From: SCTD01 sp963781675
GTDB taxonomy: Bacteria > Actinomycetota > Actinomycetes > Mycobacteriales > SCTD01
Reading direction: 5' to 3'
NCBI GenBank assembly: GCA_963781675.1
Contig: CAWAGF010000006.1
Span: forward strand, 496,001-560,000
Length of the DNA: 64,000 bases
Below the pieces are notes generated by a model. The model saw nothing but the letters and a program-made list of their open reading frames with translations, searched no databases and had not been told where the DNA came from. The position numbers and the translations under genes were made by a program. This document shows, in pieces, positions 8,735 through 16,329 of the stretch. How positions within the stretch are numbered: the first letter of the stretch is position 1; every line of letters begins with the position of its first letter.

Positions 8735-9439
8735 GTGAGCACCCCCTTCTACGTCTCACCTGAGCAGGTGATGAAGGACAAGAGCGACTACGCGCGCAAG
8801 GGCATCGCGCGGGGCCGCTCGGTCCTCACGCTGGCGTACGCGGACGGGATCCTGTTCGTCGGCGAGAACCCCAGCAACGCCCTGCACAAGATCAGCGAGA
8901 TCTACGACCGGATCGCCTTCGCGGCGGTCGGCAAGTACAACGAGTTCGAGAACCTCCGGCTCGCGGGCGTGCGCTACGCCGACCTGCGCGGCTACCAGTA
9001 CGACCGGCGCGACGTGACCAGCCGTGGACTGGCCAACGCCTACGCGCAGACCCTCGGCACGATCTTCACCGAGGCCGGCAAGCCCTACGAGGTCGAGCTC
9101 GTCGTCGCCGAGGTGGGGGAGCGCCAGCAGGACGACCAGCTCTACCGGCTGACCTACGACGGGTCGGTCGCCGAGGAGCACGGCTACGTCGCGATGGGCG
9201 GCAACTCCGAGCCGCTCGCGGCGTACGTCAAGGAACGCCACGACCCCACGGCCTCGTTGGAGGAGGTGCTCCGGCTGGGCGTGGAGGCCCTCGCGCACAC
9301 CGGACCGGACGGCGAGCCGCGCACCATCGCGGCCGACGACCTCGAAGCCGCGGTCCTGGACCGCACCCGACCGCGACGAGCGTTCTCCCGCCTCGTCGGC
9401 CCCCGACTCGAGCGCCTGCTCGGCCAGGAGACCACGTGA
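8735..9439 (+). CDS. prcA: 20S proteasome alpha subunit
   Basis: Forms the outer rings and the gate of the proteasome. It starts at GTG 8735 with AGGAGAG upstream. The N-terminus FYVSPEQVMKDKSDYARKGIARG is the typical actinobacterial alpha gate and H0 helix region. It has no catalytic Thr and no propeptide. YVAMGGNSEPLAAYVKERH lies near the pocket region that receives the ARC tail. At 234 aa it is normal in length apart from a shortish C-terminus. Its stop overlaps the start of the FKBP lipoprotein gene (GTGA), so translation is probably coupled. Confidence 0.96.
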   Translation: MSTPFYVSPEQVMKDKSDYARKGIARGRSVLTLAYADGILFVGENPSNALHKISEIYDRIAFAAVGKYNEFENLRLAGVRYADLRGYQYDRRDVTSRGLANAYAQTLGTIFTEAGKPYEVELVVAEVGERQQDDQLYRLTYDGSVAEEHGYVAMGGNSEPLAAYVKERHDPTASLEEVLRLGVEALAHTGPDGEPRTIAADDLEAAVLDRTRPRRAFSRLVGPRLERLLGQETT

Positions 9440-9978
9440 ACCCCCGCCTGCTGCCCGCCCTCGCCCTCGCTGCGGCGCTGACCCTGTCCGCCTGCGGCGA
9501 CGACAGCGGCACCGACACGGCCACTCCGGCCGCCGCGCCCAAGGCGACCGCCTGCCCCGGCGCGCCGACGCCCGTGCCGGCCCCCGCCGACGCCACCAAG
9601 GACCTGTCGACCAAGCCGGCCATCACCGTGCCCAAGGAGCCGGCGCCGACGACGCTGCAGGTCTCCGACATCGTCGAGGGCGACGGCGACCTCGCCTGCT
9701 CCGGGCAGAACGTCGAGATGCAGTACGTCGGCGTCACCTACGCCGACGGCAAGCAGTTCGACGCCTCCTGGGACCGGGGCGAGCCCTTCCCGTTCCAGCT
9801 CGGCGGCGGTCAGGTCATCGGGGGCTGGGACCAGGGCATCGTCGGCATGAAGGTCGGCGGCCGTCGTCAGCTCGTCATCCCGCCGGACCTCGGCTACGGC
9901 CAGCAGGGTGCCGGCCCCGACATCCCGCCGGGCGCGACCCTCGTCTTCGTCGTCGACCTGGTGAAGGTCGCCGGCTAG
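9436..9978 (+). CDS. FKBP-type peptidyl-prolyl isomerase, lipoprotein
   Basis: Cis-trans prolyl isomerase anchored on the outside of the membrane. A lipoprotein signal peptide (residues 1-19, lipobox LSAC with Cys20) is followed by a Thr/Ala/Pro-rich linker and one FKBP domain (about 75-180) with YVGVTYADGKQFDASWDRG, GGQVIGGWDQG and GYGQQGAG, so the active-site aromatics and Asp are kept. It overlaps prcA by 4 bp. A paralogue without a signal peptide follows pafA at 13325 and shares most of the same motifs. A role in folding exported proteins is likely; any link to the proteasome is only by position. Confidence 0.9.
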   Translation: MNPRLLPALALAAALTLSACGDDSGTDTATPAAAPKATACPGAPTPVPAPADATKDLSTKPAITVPKEPAPTTLQVSDIVEGDGDLACSGQNVEMQYVGVTYADGKQFDASWDRGEPFPFQLGGGQVIGGWDQGIVGMKVGGRRQLVIPPDLGYGQQGAGPDIPPGATLVFVVDLVKVAG

Positions 9979-9994
9979 CGGGCACCACCACCGC

Positions 9995-10396
9995 ATGCCC
10001 AAGACGACAAGGGCCGGTGCGCCCAAGAAGGACGAGCTCCCGAGCACGCTGCAGCGCTCACCGCGCAAGGCGCAGGCGACGTTCGCCAAGACCTACGACT
10101 CGGCGGTCGAGACCTACGACGGCGACGAGAGCCGGGCCGCGCGCACGGCCTTCGCCGCGGTCAAGCACGGCTTCGAGAAGGTGGGCGACCACTGGGAGCC
10201 CAAGGACGAGCTCGGCCCCAGCGACGGCGGTCGCGGGGACAACGCCGGCGGCGTCGACGCGAATGCCAGCAAGAAGCACCTGTACGAGCTGGCGCAGCGG
10301 CTCGAGGTGCCCGGCCGGTCGTCCATGAGCAAGGACGAGCTCGTCCAGGCGATCGACAAGGCCAACCAGCGCGAGACGGCCAAGGCCCGCCAGTAG
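9995..10396 (+). CDS. ChaB-like protein with C-terminal Rho-N/SAP-like domain
   Basis: A 133-residue basic protein. Residues about 10-70 match the ChaB family (ELPSTLQRSPRKAQATFAKTYDSA ... AARTAFAAVKHGFEKVGDHWEPKD), and residues about 88-130 look like a Rho N-terminal/SAP-like helix-extension-helix (KKHLYELAQRLEVPGRSSMSKDELVQAI), which in other proteins binds nucleic acid. ChaB was first described beside a cation antiporter in enterobacteria, but its function is not settled. It lies 16 bp after the FKBP gene and 11 bp before kynA, probably in one transcript with either. No export signal. Confidence 0.85.
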   Translation: MPKTTRAGAPKKDELPSTLQRSPRKAQATFAKTYDSAVETYDGDESRAARTAFAAVKHGFEKVGDHWEPKDELGPSDGGRGDNAGGVDANASKKHLYELAQRLEVPGRSSMSKDELVQAIDKANQRETAKARQ

Positions 10397-10407
10397 GGTC
10401 CCCGCTC

Positions 10408-11190
10408 ATGGGGGAGCGGCACTTCGGCGAGGAGGGCGCGCGGCTGTCGTACGGCAGCTACCTGCACCTGCCGGAGCTGCTCGACCAGCAGGTGCTGCAG
10501 TCCGACCCGCCGGCGCACGACGAGCTGCTGTTCATCACCGTGCACCAGGTGTGCGAGCTGTGGTTCAAGCAGTGCCTGCACGAGCTGGGCTTCGCCCGTG
10601 ACGAGATGCTCGCCGGGCGCACCTTCGAGCCGCGCAAGGCGCTGCAGCGGGTGCACAGCATCGAGCAGATCCTCATCGAGCAGGTCGTCGTGCTGGAGAC
10701 GATGACGCCGCAGGACTTCCTGGCGTTCCGGGCGCTGCTCGCGCCGGCCAGCGGCTTCCAGTCGGTGCAGTTCCGCGAGCTGGAGTTCCTGTCCGGCGCG
10801 CGCGACCCCGGCTACGTCGACCGCCTCCGGCAGGCCTCGGACGAGGAGCGCTCGCGGATGCAGGCACGGCTGGCCGAGCCCAGCCTGTGGGACGCGTTCC
10901 TCGCGCTGCTCGTCCAGCGCGGCTTCGCCGTCGACACCGTCGAGCAGCGGCGGGAGACGTTCCTCGCGCTGGCCCGCGAGCGTGAGCACGCCGAGCTGTG
11001 GGAGCTGGCGGAGGCGCTGCTCAGCCACGACGCGCTGGCCAGCCAGTGGCGCAGCCGGCACGTCGACATGGTCGAGCGCCAGATCGGCACCAAGCCCGGC
11101 ACCGGCGGGTCCAGCGGCGGCGAGTACCTGCGCTCGCGCCTGGCGATGCGCTACTTCCCGGAGCTGTGGGAGCTGCGCTCGTACCTCTGA
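10408..11190 (+). CDS. kynA: Tryptophan 2,3-dioxygenase
   Basis: Heme dioxygenase that opens the indole ring of L-tryptophan to N-formylkynurenine, the first step of the kynurenine route. Family marks: LLFITVHQVCELWFKQ (distal-pocket His46), FRELEFLSG, and the C-terminal RHVDMVERQIGTKPGTGGS with the heme-ligand His and the substrate-binding GTGGS loop, then YLRSRL. The 260-residue length is normal. No other kynurenine gene is nearby. TAGGGT 8 bases before the ATG could be a leaderless -10, but it also contains the stop codon of the previous gene. Its 3' end overlaps the convergent phosphodiesterase gene by 40 bp. Confidence 0.93.
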   Translation: MGERHFGEEGARLSYGSYLHLPELLDQQVLQSDPPAHDELLFITVHQVCELWFKQCLHELGFARDEMLAGRTFEPRKALQRVHSIEQILIEQVVVLETMTPQDFLAFRALLAPASGFQSVQFRELEFLSGARDPGYVDRLRQASDEERSRMQARLAEPSLWDAFLALLVQRGFAVDTVEQRRETFLALAREREHAELWELAEALLSHDALASQWRSRHVDMVERQIGTKPGTGGSSGGEYLRSRLAMRYFPELWELRSYL

Positions 11191-11837
11191 CCGGTCACGG
11201 CGCGCAGCACCTCCGCGCTGTCGGAGATGACGCCGTTGACGCCCAGCGCCGTCACCCGCGCCAGCCGGTCGAGGTCGTCCACGCCCCACGTCAGCACCAG
11301 CTCGACCCGCTCCCGCAGCTCCGCCACGACCGGGGCGGACAGCAGCGAGCCGTGCAGGCTCACGCCGTACGGGGCGGAGCGGCGGCGCAGCCGTCGCCGC
11401 AGGCGCAGCAGCTCGGAGCGGTTGCGCGCGGACAGCACCGTCCGCACGCCGTCCAGCCCGGCGAAGGCCTCCACGGCCGGCCACCACCGCCCGCACACCA
11501 GCACGGGCCGCGGCTGTGCCTGCAGCGCCCGCGCGGTGCGCGGCCCGACGCCGCCGGCGCCCTTGAGGTCGAGCATCAGCGTCGGCCCGGGCTGGTCGAG
11601 CAGGTCCTCGAGGTGCAGCGGGGGGAGCCGGCGCGACGTGAGCTGCCACGGCTGGCGGTCCCACAGCCACGGCAGGGGACCGAGCGTCTTGCTGTGCCGC
11701 AGCTCGAGCCGGCCGCGGGAGGCGTGCACGTCGCACTCGACGACGTCCACCCCCAGCGCCACCGCCGCGGCGTAGGCGTCCAGCGCGTTCCCGGCGCGGT
11801 GGGCGACGGCCAGCACGCATGGGTCACCGAGCGGCAC
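11151..11837 (-). CDS. Glycerophosphodiester phosphodiesterase family protein
   Basis: TIM-barrel phosphodiesterase, expected to split glycerophosphodiesters into glycerol-3-phosphate and an alcohol. The active-site pattern is visible: AHRAGNALDAYAAAV, then VECDVHASRGRLELRHS (metal-binding Glu and Asp, then His), MLDLKG, and a C-terminal GVNGVISDSAEVL. At 228 aa it is a short cytoplasmic form with no signal peptide. The second and third motifs are looser than in classical GlpQ, so substrate identity is open. It starts at GTG 11837 and overlaps the end of kynA on the other strand. Confidence 0.82.
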   Translation of the reverse strand: MPLGDPCVLAVAHRAGNALDAYAAAVALGVDVVECDVHASRGRLELRHSKTLGPLPWLWDRQPWQLTSRRLPPLHLEDLLDQPGPTLMLDLKGAGGVGPRTARALQAQPRPVLVCGRWWPAVEAFAGLDGVRTVLSARNRSELLRLRRRLRRRSAPYGVSLHGSLLSAPVVAELRERVELVLTWGVDDLDRLARVTALGVNGVISDSAEVLRAVTGQRYERSSHSSGK

Positions 11838-11941
11838 GCGGACCCCCTCCCGGGCGCGACCGGCGGCAGGCCCGCCAGTCCCGTGCTTCCCCCTGCGGCG
11901 CGCCCGTACCGCGTCCGCCGGGCGGGACGTGCTCTGCGCTG

Positions 11942-11947
11942 TAGCGT
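11942..11947 (+). promoter_or_regulatory. Candidate leaderless -10 element of pafA
   Basis: TAGCGT ends 6 bases before the pafA GTG start; no Shine-Dalgarno sequence is present. Matches the TANNNT spacing seen at dop, helY, the acyl-CoA dehydrogenase gene and others. It implies pafA has its own promoter, separate from the prcBA transcript. Confidence 0.5.
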
Positions 11948-11953
11948 CGGCCC

Positions 11954-13312
11954 GTGGAGCGCCGGATCTTCGGGATCGAGAACGAGTACGGCGTGACCTG
12001 CACGTTCCGCGGCCAGCGGCGCCTCTCGCCGGACGAGGTGGCCCGCTACCTGTTCCGCCGGGTCGTGAGCTGGGGCCGCAGCAGCAACGTCTTCCTGCGC
12101 AACGGCGCGCGGCTCTACCTCGACGTCGGCTCGCACCCGGAGTACGCCACCCCGGAGTGCGACGACGCCGTCGACCTGGTGACCCACGACAAGGCCGGCG
12201 AGCGCATCCTCGAGGGCCTGCTGATGGACGCCGAGCGGCGCCTGCGCGAGGAGGGCATCGCGGGAGACATCTACCTGTTCAAGAACAACACCGACAGCGC
12301 AGGCAACTCCTACGGCTGCCACGAGAACTACCTGGTGGGCCGGCAGGGCGAGTTCAGCCGGCTGGCCGACGTGCTCATCCCGTTCCTCGTCAGCCGCCAG
12401 GTCGTCGTCGGCGCCGGCAAGGTGCTGCAGACCCCGCGCGGCGCCGTCTACTGCGTCAGCCAGCGGGCCGAGCACATCTGGGAGGGCGTCAGCAGCGCGA
12501 CGACGCGCAGCCGCCCGATCATCAACACCCGCGACGAGCCGCACGCCGACGCCGAGCGCTTCCGCCGGCTGCACGTCATCGTCGGCGACAGCAACATGAA
12601 CGAGACGACGACGCTGCTCAAGGTCGGCGCGACCGACCTGGTGCTGCGGATGATCGAGGCCGGCGTCGTGATGCGCGACCTCACCCTGGAGAACCCGATC
12701 CGGGCGATCCGCGAGATCAGCCACGACATCACCGGCCGCCGCAAGGTCAAGCTCGCCAACGGCCGGGAGGCCAGTGCGCTGGAGATCCAGCGGGAGTACC
12801 ACTCCAAGGCGAGCGACTTCATCGCCCGGCGCGGCGGCGACGCCACCGTGATGCGCGTGCTCGACCTGTGGGGCCGCACGCTGACCGCCGTCGAGACCGG
12901 CGACCTGTCCCTGGTCGACCGCGAGATCGACTGGGTGACCAAGCTGCAGGTGATCGAGCGCTACCGGCTCAAGCACGACCTGCCGCTGTCCAGCCCGCGG
13001 ATCGCGCAGCTCGACCTCGCCTACCACGACGTCAACCGCCGGCGCGGCCTCTACTACCTGCTCGAGCGGACCGGCGCCGTCGAGCGGGCCACGACCGACC
13101 TGCGGATCTTCGAGGCCAAGTCGCTGCCGCCGCAGACCACCCGCGCGCGGCTGCGGGGCGAGTTCATCAAGAGCGCGCAGGAGAAGCGGCGGGACTTCAC
13201 GGTCGACTGGGTGCACCTCAAGCTCAACGACCAGGCGCAGCGCACCGTGCTGTGCAAGGACCCCTTCCGGGCGGTCGACGACCGCGTGGAGAAGCTCATC
13301 GCGAGCATGTGA
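11954..13312 (+). CDS. pafA: Pup-protein ligase PafA
   Basis: Joins the C-terminal Glu of Pup to substrate lysines using ATP, through a glutamyl-phosphate intermediate. It is a glutamine-synthetase-like enzyme and a paralogue of Dop. RRIFGIENEYGVTC opens the nucleotide site; LYLDVGSHPEYATPEC holds the catalytic Asp57; KNNTDSAGNSYGCHENY and RPIINTRDEPHAD line the active site. It has no Dop loop. The length of 452 aa is normal. The GTG start fits the family N-terminus (MERRIFGIENEYGV) and follows a TAGCGT hexamer by 6 bases. A cytoplasmic FKBP gene follows 12 bp downstream. Confidence 0.96.
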   Translation: MERRIFGIENEYGVTCTFRGQRRLSPDEVARYLFRRVVSWGRSSNVFLRNGARLYLDVGSHPEYATPECDDAVDLVTHDKAGERILEGLLMDAERRLREEGIAGDIYLFKNNTDSAGNSYGCHENYLVGRQGEFSRLADVLIPFLVSRQVVVGAGKVLQTPRGAVYCVSQRAEHIWEGVSSATTRSRPIINTRDEPHADAERFRRLHVIVGDSNMNETTTLLKVGATDLVLRMIEAGVVMRDLTLENPIRAIREISHDITGRRKVKLANGREASALEIQREYHSKASDFIARRGGDATVMRVLDLWGRTLTAVETGDLSLVDREIDWVTKLQVIERYRLKHDLPLSSPRIAQLDLAYHDVNRRRGLYYLLERTGAVERATTDLRIFEAKSLPPQTTRARLRGEFIKSAQEKRRDFTVDWVHLKLNDQAQRTVLCKDPFRAVDDRVEKLIASM

Positions 13313-13324
13313 CAGGGTCGCTGC

Positions 13325-13696
13325 ATGACTGAGAAGCCCTCCGTGGAGATCCCCGACACCGCCCCGCCGACCGAGCTCGTCATCGAGGACCTCACGGTCG
13401 GCGACGGCCCCGAGGCCACGTCCGGCACCACCTGCACGATGCAGTACGTCGGTGTCGCGTGGTCGGACAAGAAGCAGTTCGACGCCTCCTGGGACCGCGG
13501 CCAGCCGTTCTCCTTCGGCCTCGGCCAGGGCCAGGTCATCCAGGGCTGGGACCAGGGCGTGGCCGGCATGAAGGTCGGCGGCCGTCGCCGGCTGACGATC
13601 CCGCCGGAGCTCGGCTACGGCTCGCGCGGCGCAGGGGGCGCCATCAAGGGCGGCGAGACCCTCGTCTTCGTGGTGGACCTGCTCGGCGTGCGCTAG
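13325..13696 (+). CDS. FKBP-type peptidyl-prolyl isomerase, cytoplasmic
   Basis: A single-domain FKBP of 123 aa without a signal peptide. It has the active-site residues in MQYVGVAWSDKKQFDASW, FSFGLGQGQVIQGWDQG and LGYGSRGAGG. It is closely similar to the FKBP domain of the lipoprotein at 9436, so a duplication with one copy exported is likely. It lies 12 bp after pafA and is probably co-transcribed with it. A strong hairpin follows 7 bp after the stop. Confidence 0.93.
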   Translation: MTEKPSVEIPDTAPPTELVIEDLTVGDGPEATSGTTCTMQYVGVAWSDKKQFDASWDRGQPFSFGLGQGQVIQGWDQGVAGMKVGGRRRLTIPPELGYGSRGAGGAIKGGETLVFVVDLLGVR

Positions 13697-13703
13697 TCGC
13701 GTC

Positions 13704-13740
13704 GACGCAGCCCCGGGCGCCTCGGCCCTGGGGCTGCGTC
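13704..13740 (+). terminator. GC-rich terminator hairpin after pafA-FKBP
   Basis: An 11-bp perfect stem (GACGCAGCCCC / GGGGCTGCGTC) with a 15-base loop that can pair further (GGGC/GCCC), starting 7 bp after the FKBP stop. There is no T-tract, as is common for actinobacterial terminators. Confidence 0.7.
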
Positions 13741-13789
13741 ATGCCCGAGGCCGGTCGCCCGGTGCACCCGCGCCGGGGCGCGTCCGCCG

Positions 13790-15265
13790 TCAGCGGTGGA
13801 CGGGACGCGCGAGCCGGGTCGGCGTCGTCCGCCCGCGCAGGACCACCGGCTCGCCGAGCTCCCACTCCGCCGCCTCGGCACCGGCGCCCGCCACCACGTC
13901 CCCGTCCGCGAGCAGCAGCCCCGGGTCGGACCGGGCCAGCTCGGCCAGCCGGGCGGCGGTGTTCACGGGGTCGCCGATGACGGTGTACTCGAAGCGGCTC
14001 TCGGTGCCGACGTTCCCGGCGACGACCGGTCCGGCGCAGACGCCGATCGCGGCCCGCAGGTCCAGCGGCTCCAGCCCGCGGGCCAGCGCGCGGGCGGCGG
14101 CCAGCGCGCACGCCCCGGCGTCCGGCCGGTCCACCGGCGCGCCGAACACGCACAGTGCGGCGTCGCCCTCGAACTTGTTGACCCAGCCGCCCTTGCCGGC
14201 GACGGCGTCGACGACCACGCCGAAGAAGGCGTTGAGCTGGCGGACGACCTCCTCCGGGTCGTGCGTCACGGCCAGCGCCGTCGACCCGATGACGTCGACG
14301 TACAGCACGGCGACCTCCCTCCGCTCGCCGCCGAGCCGCACGCCCCGCTCGAGGGCGAGCCGCGCGACGTCGGTGCCGACCTGCCGGCCGAACAGGTCCT
14401 GCAGCGTCGCGCGCTCGCGCAGGCCGACCGCCATCGCGTTGAAGCCGGCCTGGAGCTGGCCGACCTCGGACGCGTCGTAGACCGGGACCGACGTGTCGAG
14501 CCGTCCGGCCCCGACGTCGCGCAGCGCCGTCGCCACCGACTGCACCGGGTCGGCGACGGCCCGCGCCGCCGCCACCGTGGCGAACAGCCCGGCCGTCAGC
14601 CCGCACCCCACGAGGAACAGCAGCCCGGCGTCGGTCAGCGGGCTGTCGTCGATCAGCTCGACGACGCCGAGCGCGATGCCCAGCAGCGGCACGCCGCTCC
14701 CGACCCCCCACGCGACGACCATCCGGCGCGTGATCCCGAGCAGGACGGGCGGCGCCTCCGCGCTGCCGGCATGCGCCCGCGTGACGGCCGGGCGCAGCAC
14801 CCGCTCGGCGAGCAGGTAGGCCAGTGACGCGGTCGTCATCCCGCCGAGCGCGATGGTGAGCGCGACCTGCACGCCGAGCGGGGCGAGGACCGCGCCGTTG
14901 AGCAGCCCGAAGAGGACGGCGGCGACGCCCCAGAAGCCGCCGCTCATCAACGACATGGCGAGCGGTGCCCGCAGCACGGCGGACCGCGCGGCCGCGTCAC
15001 CGGGTCGGCCGGAGTCCAGCCACCGCATCAGCGACCGGTTCAGGCGCAGGCCCAGCACGTGCCCGCCCGCAGCCGTGAAGGCCATGTAGGCGACGAAGGA
15101 GACGTTGTTGACCCGCTGCAGCCGCCCGCCGTCCAGGCGGTCCACCGGGCTGTCGAGCAGGTAGCTGAGGAAGACGTAGACGACCAGGGCCCCCGCGAGG
15201 TTGGCCGCGAAGACCGCGCGGCTGAGCCGCTGCTCGACCGCGCGGGACTCGGCGCCGCGGCTCAC
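13790..15265 (-). CDS. Membrane-bound class III adenylate/guanylate cyclase with HAMP domain
   Basis: Makes a cyclic nucleotide, most likely cAMP. The N-terminal half holds about six hydrophobic segments, followed by a HAMP-like linker (VADPVQSVATALRDVGAGRLD, ending near SEVGQLQAGFNAMA) and the catalytic domain in about the last 170 residues. Metal-binding Asp residues appear in YVDVIGS and NKFEGDAALCVFG, and the transition-state Asn and Arg in DPVNTAARL, so it should be active. I start it at GTG 15265 (VSRGAES), which overlaps the DUF3866 stop by 4 bp and suggests coupled translation; 491 aa. It is a relative of the mycobacterial Rv1318c-type cyclases. Confidence 0.88.
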   Translation of the reverse strand: MSRGAESRAVEQRLSRAVFAANLAGALVVYVFLSYLLDSPVDRLDGGRLQRVNNVSFVAYMAFTAAGGHVLGLRLNRSLMRWLDSGRPGDAAARSAVLRAPLAMSLMSGGFWGVAAVLFGLLNGAVLAPLGVQVALTIALGGMTTASLAYLLAERVLRPAVTRAHAGSAEAPPVLLGITRRMVVAWGVGSGVPLLGIALGVVELIDDSPLTDAGLLFLVGCGLTAGLFATVAAARAVADPVQSVATALRDVGAGRLDTSVPVYDASEVGQLQAGFNAMAVGLRERATLQDLFGRQVGTDVARLALERGVRLGGERREVAVLYVDVIGSTALAVTHDPEEVVRQLNAFFGVVVDAVAGKGGWVNKFEGDAALCVFGAPVDRPDAGACALAAARALARGLEPLDLRAAIGVCAGPVVAGNVGTESRFEYTVIGDPVNTAARLAELARSDPGLLLADGDVVAGAGAEAAEWELGEPVVLRGRTTPTRLARPVHR

Positions 15266-16305
15266 GCGAGCAGGCCTGCCGCGTGCCGGCCGGCCGCCGC
15301 GGCGGCGACGAACGCGAGCGGGTCGTCGTCGAGGCCGCGGCCCATGGAGGACAGCAGCGCCGACCAGGGCGCCAGCACGCCGCGCAGGTCGTCGTCGGCG
15401 ACCTCCACCAGGCGGTGCCGGGCGAACGGCGCGGGGTCGACCAGCGACCGCGCCGACACGGGCACGACGACGTCGGCCGGCGCCAGGGCGACCCGGCCGT
15501 ACGCCGTCGTGCTGTGGTGGCTCACGCCCCGGTGCCGGGGCCGGGAGTCCGCCTCCGACATCCGCAGCACGGCGACCGGTCGTCCACCGACCGCCGCCGC
15601 GGCGTTGACGGCCTCGCCCGCCGCCACCCCGGAGAAGCCCCACGTCGTGCCGGTCCCGAGGTTGCCCGGGCCCTGCGTGACGACCACGACCTCAGCGCCC
15701 TGCACCCGGACCGCCGCCAGCAGCCCGCTGTGCAGGCTGACCGCCTCCAGGTCGCCGCCGTAGGCCTGCCCCACCGTCACGGTGCCGGCCAGCCGGTCGC
15801 GGAGCGCCGCCACCAGCCGGCTGAACCACAGCGGCAGCGATCCGCCGTCGGTCATGACGTACGACACCCGCGTCCCGGGCCGCGCGGCCAGCACCCCGGC
15901 CAGCACCGCGGGCAGCGCGGAGTGCAGGTCCGCCACCACCACGGGCGTGCCGGGCAGCGGGTCGTCCGCGGCGAGCACGTCGTGGGTGGGGGAGTCCTGC
16001 TCGTCGGCGCCCAGGACGACGGCCTGCAGGGGGGTGTAGCGGGCCTTCACGAGGTGCCCCGGCCCCTCGGCGTCCGGCGGCAGCCGGTCCGGGAGCGCGA
16101 CCACCAGCGCGTACCCGCCGGTGCCGAGGCCGAGGTCCAGCGCGCCGACGTTGAGCAGCACGGCGTCGCCGATGCGCGGCTCGCCGACCAGCGGCGGGTG
16201 GGCCAGCGCCCGCAGCACCACGCCGTCCACGGACACGTCCAGCTCCTGCGCTCCTGGCCAGGCCCGGCCGAGCACCACGACCTCGCCGCGGCGCCACCGG
16301 ATCAT
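15262..16305 (-). CDS. DUF3866 family protein
   Basis: A 347-residue protein of a family conserved beside pafBC in many actinobacteria; function unknown. Visible features: an N-terminal beta-rich part (IRWRRGEVVVLGRAWPGAQE), a central region with VVVADLHSALPAVLAG and SYVMTDGGSLPLWFSRLV, and a Gly-rich stretch with VVVTQGPGNLGTGTTWGFSG. There is no signal peptide. The ATG lies only 24 bp from that of divergent pafB, and a TAGCCT hexamer stands 7 bases before it. The stop overlaps the cyclase start. An enzyme fold is plausible, but I do not assign one. Confidence 0.85.
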   Translation of the reverse strand: MIRWRRGEVVVLGRAWPGAQELDVSVDGVVLRALAHPPLVGEPRIGDAVLLNVGALDLGLGTGGYALVVALPDRLPPDAEGPGHLVKARYTPLQAVVLGADEQDSPTHDVLAADDPLPGTPVVVADLHSALPAVLAGVLAARPGTRVSYVMTDGGSLPLWFSRLVAALRDRLAGTVTVGQAYGGDLEAVSLHSGLLAAVRVQGAEVVVVTQGPGNLGTGTTWGFSGVAAGEAVNAAAAVGGRPVAVLRMSEADSRPRHRGVSHHSTTAYGRVALAPADVVVPVSARSLVDPAPFARHRLVEVADDDLRGVLAPWSALLSSMGRGLDDDPLAFVAAAAAGRHAAGLLA

Positions 16306-16312
16306 GGGGCGC

Positions 16313-16318
16313 AGGCTA
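16313..16318 (-). promoter_or_regulatory. Candidate leaderless -10 of the DUF3866 gene
   Basis: TAGCCT on the minus strand, 7 bases before the DUF3866 ATG (16305). It overlaps by two bases the plus-strand TAACGT of pafB, so the two promoters are back to back and may exclude each other. Confidence 0.5.
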
Positions 16319-16322
16319 ACGT
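16317..16322 (+). promoter_or_regulatory. Candidate leaderless -10 of pafB
   Basis: TAACGT, 7 bases before the pafB ATG at 16330, with no ribosome-binding site between. Shares the central TA with the opposite TAGCCT of the DUF3866 gene. Confidence 0.5.
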
Positions 16323-16329
16323 CGGCGCG

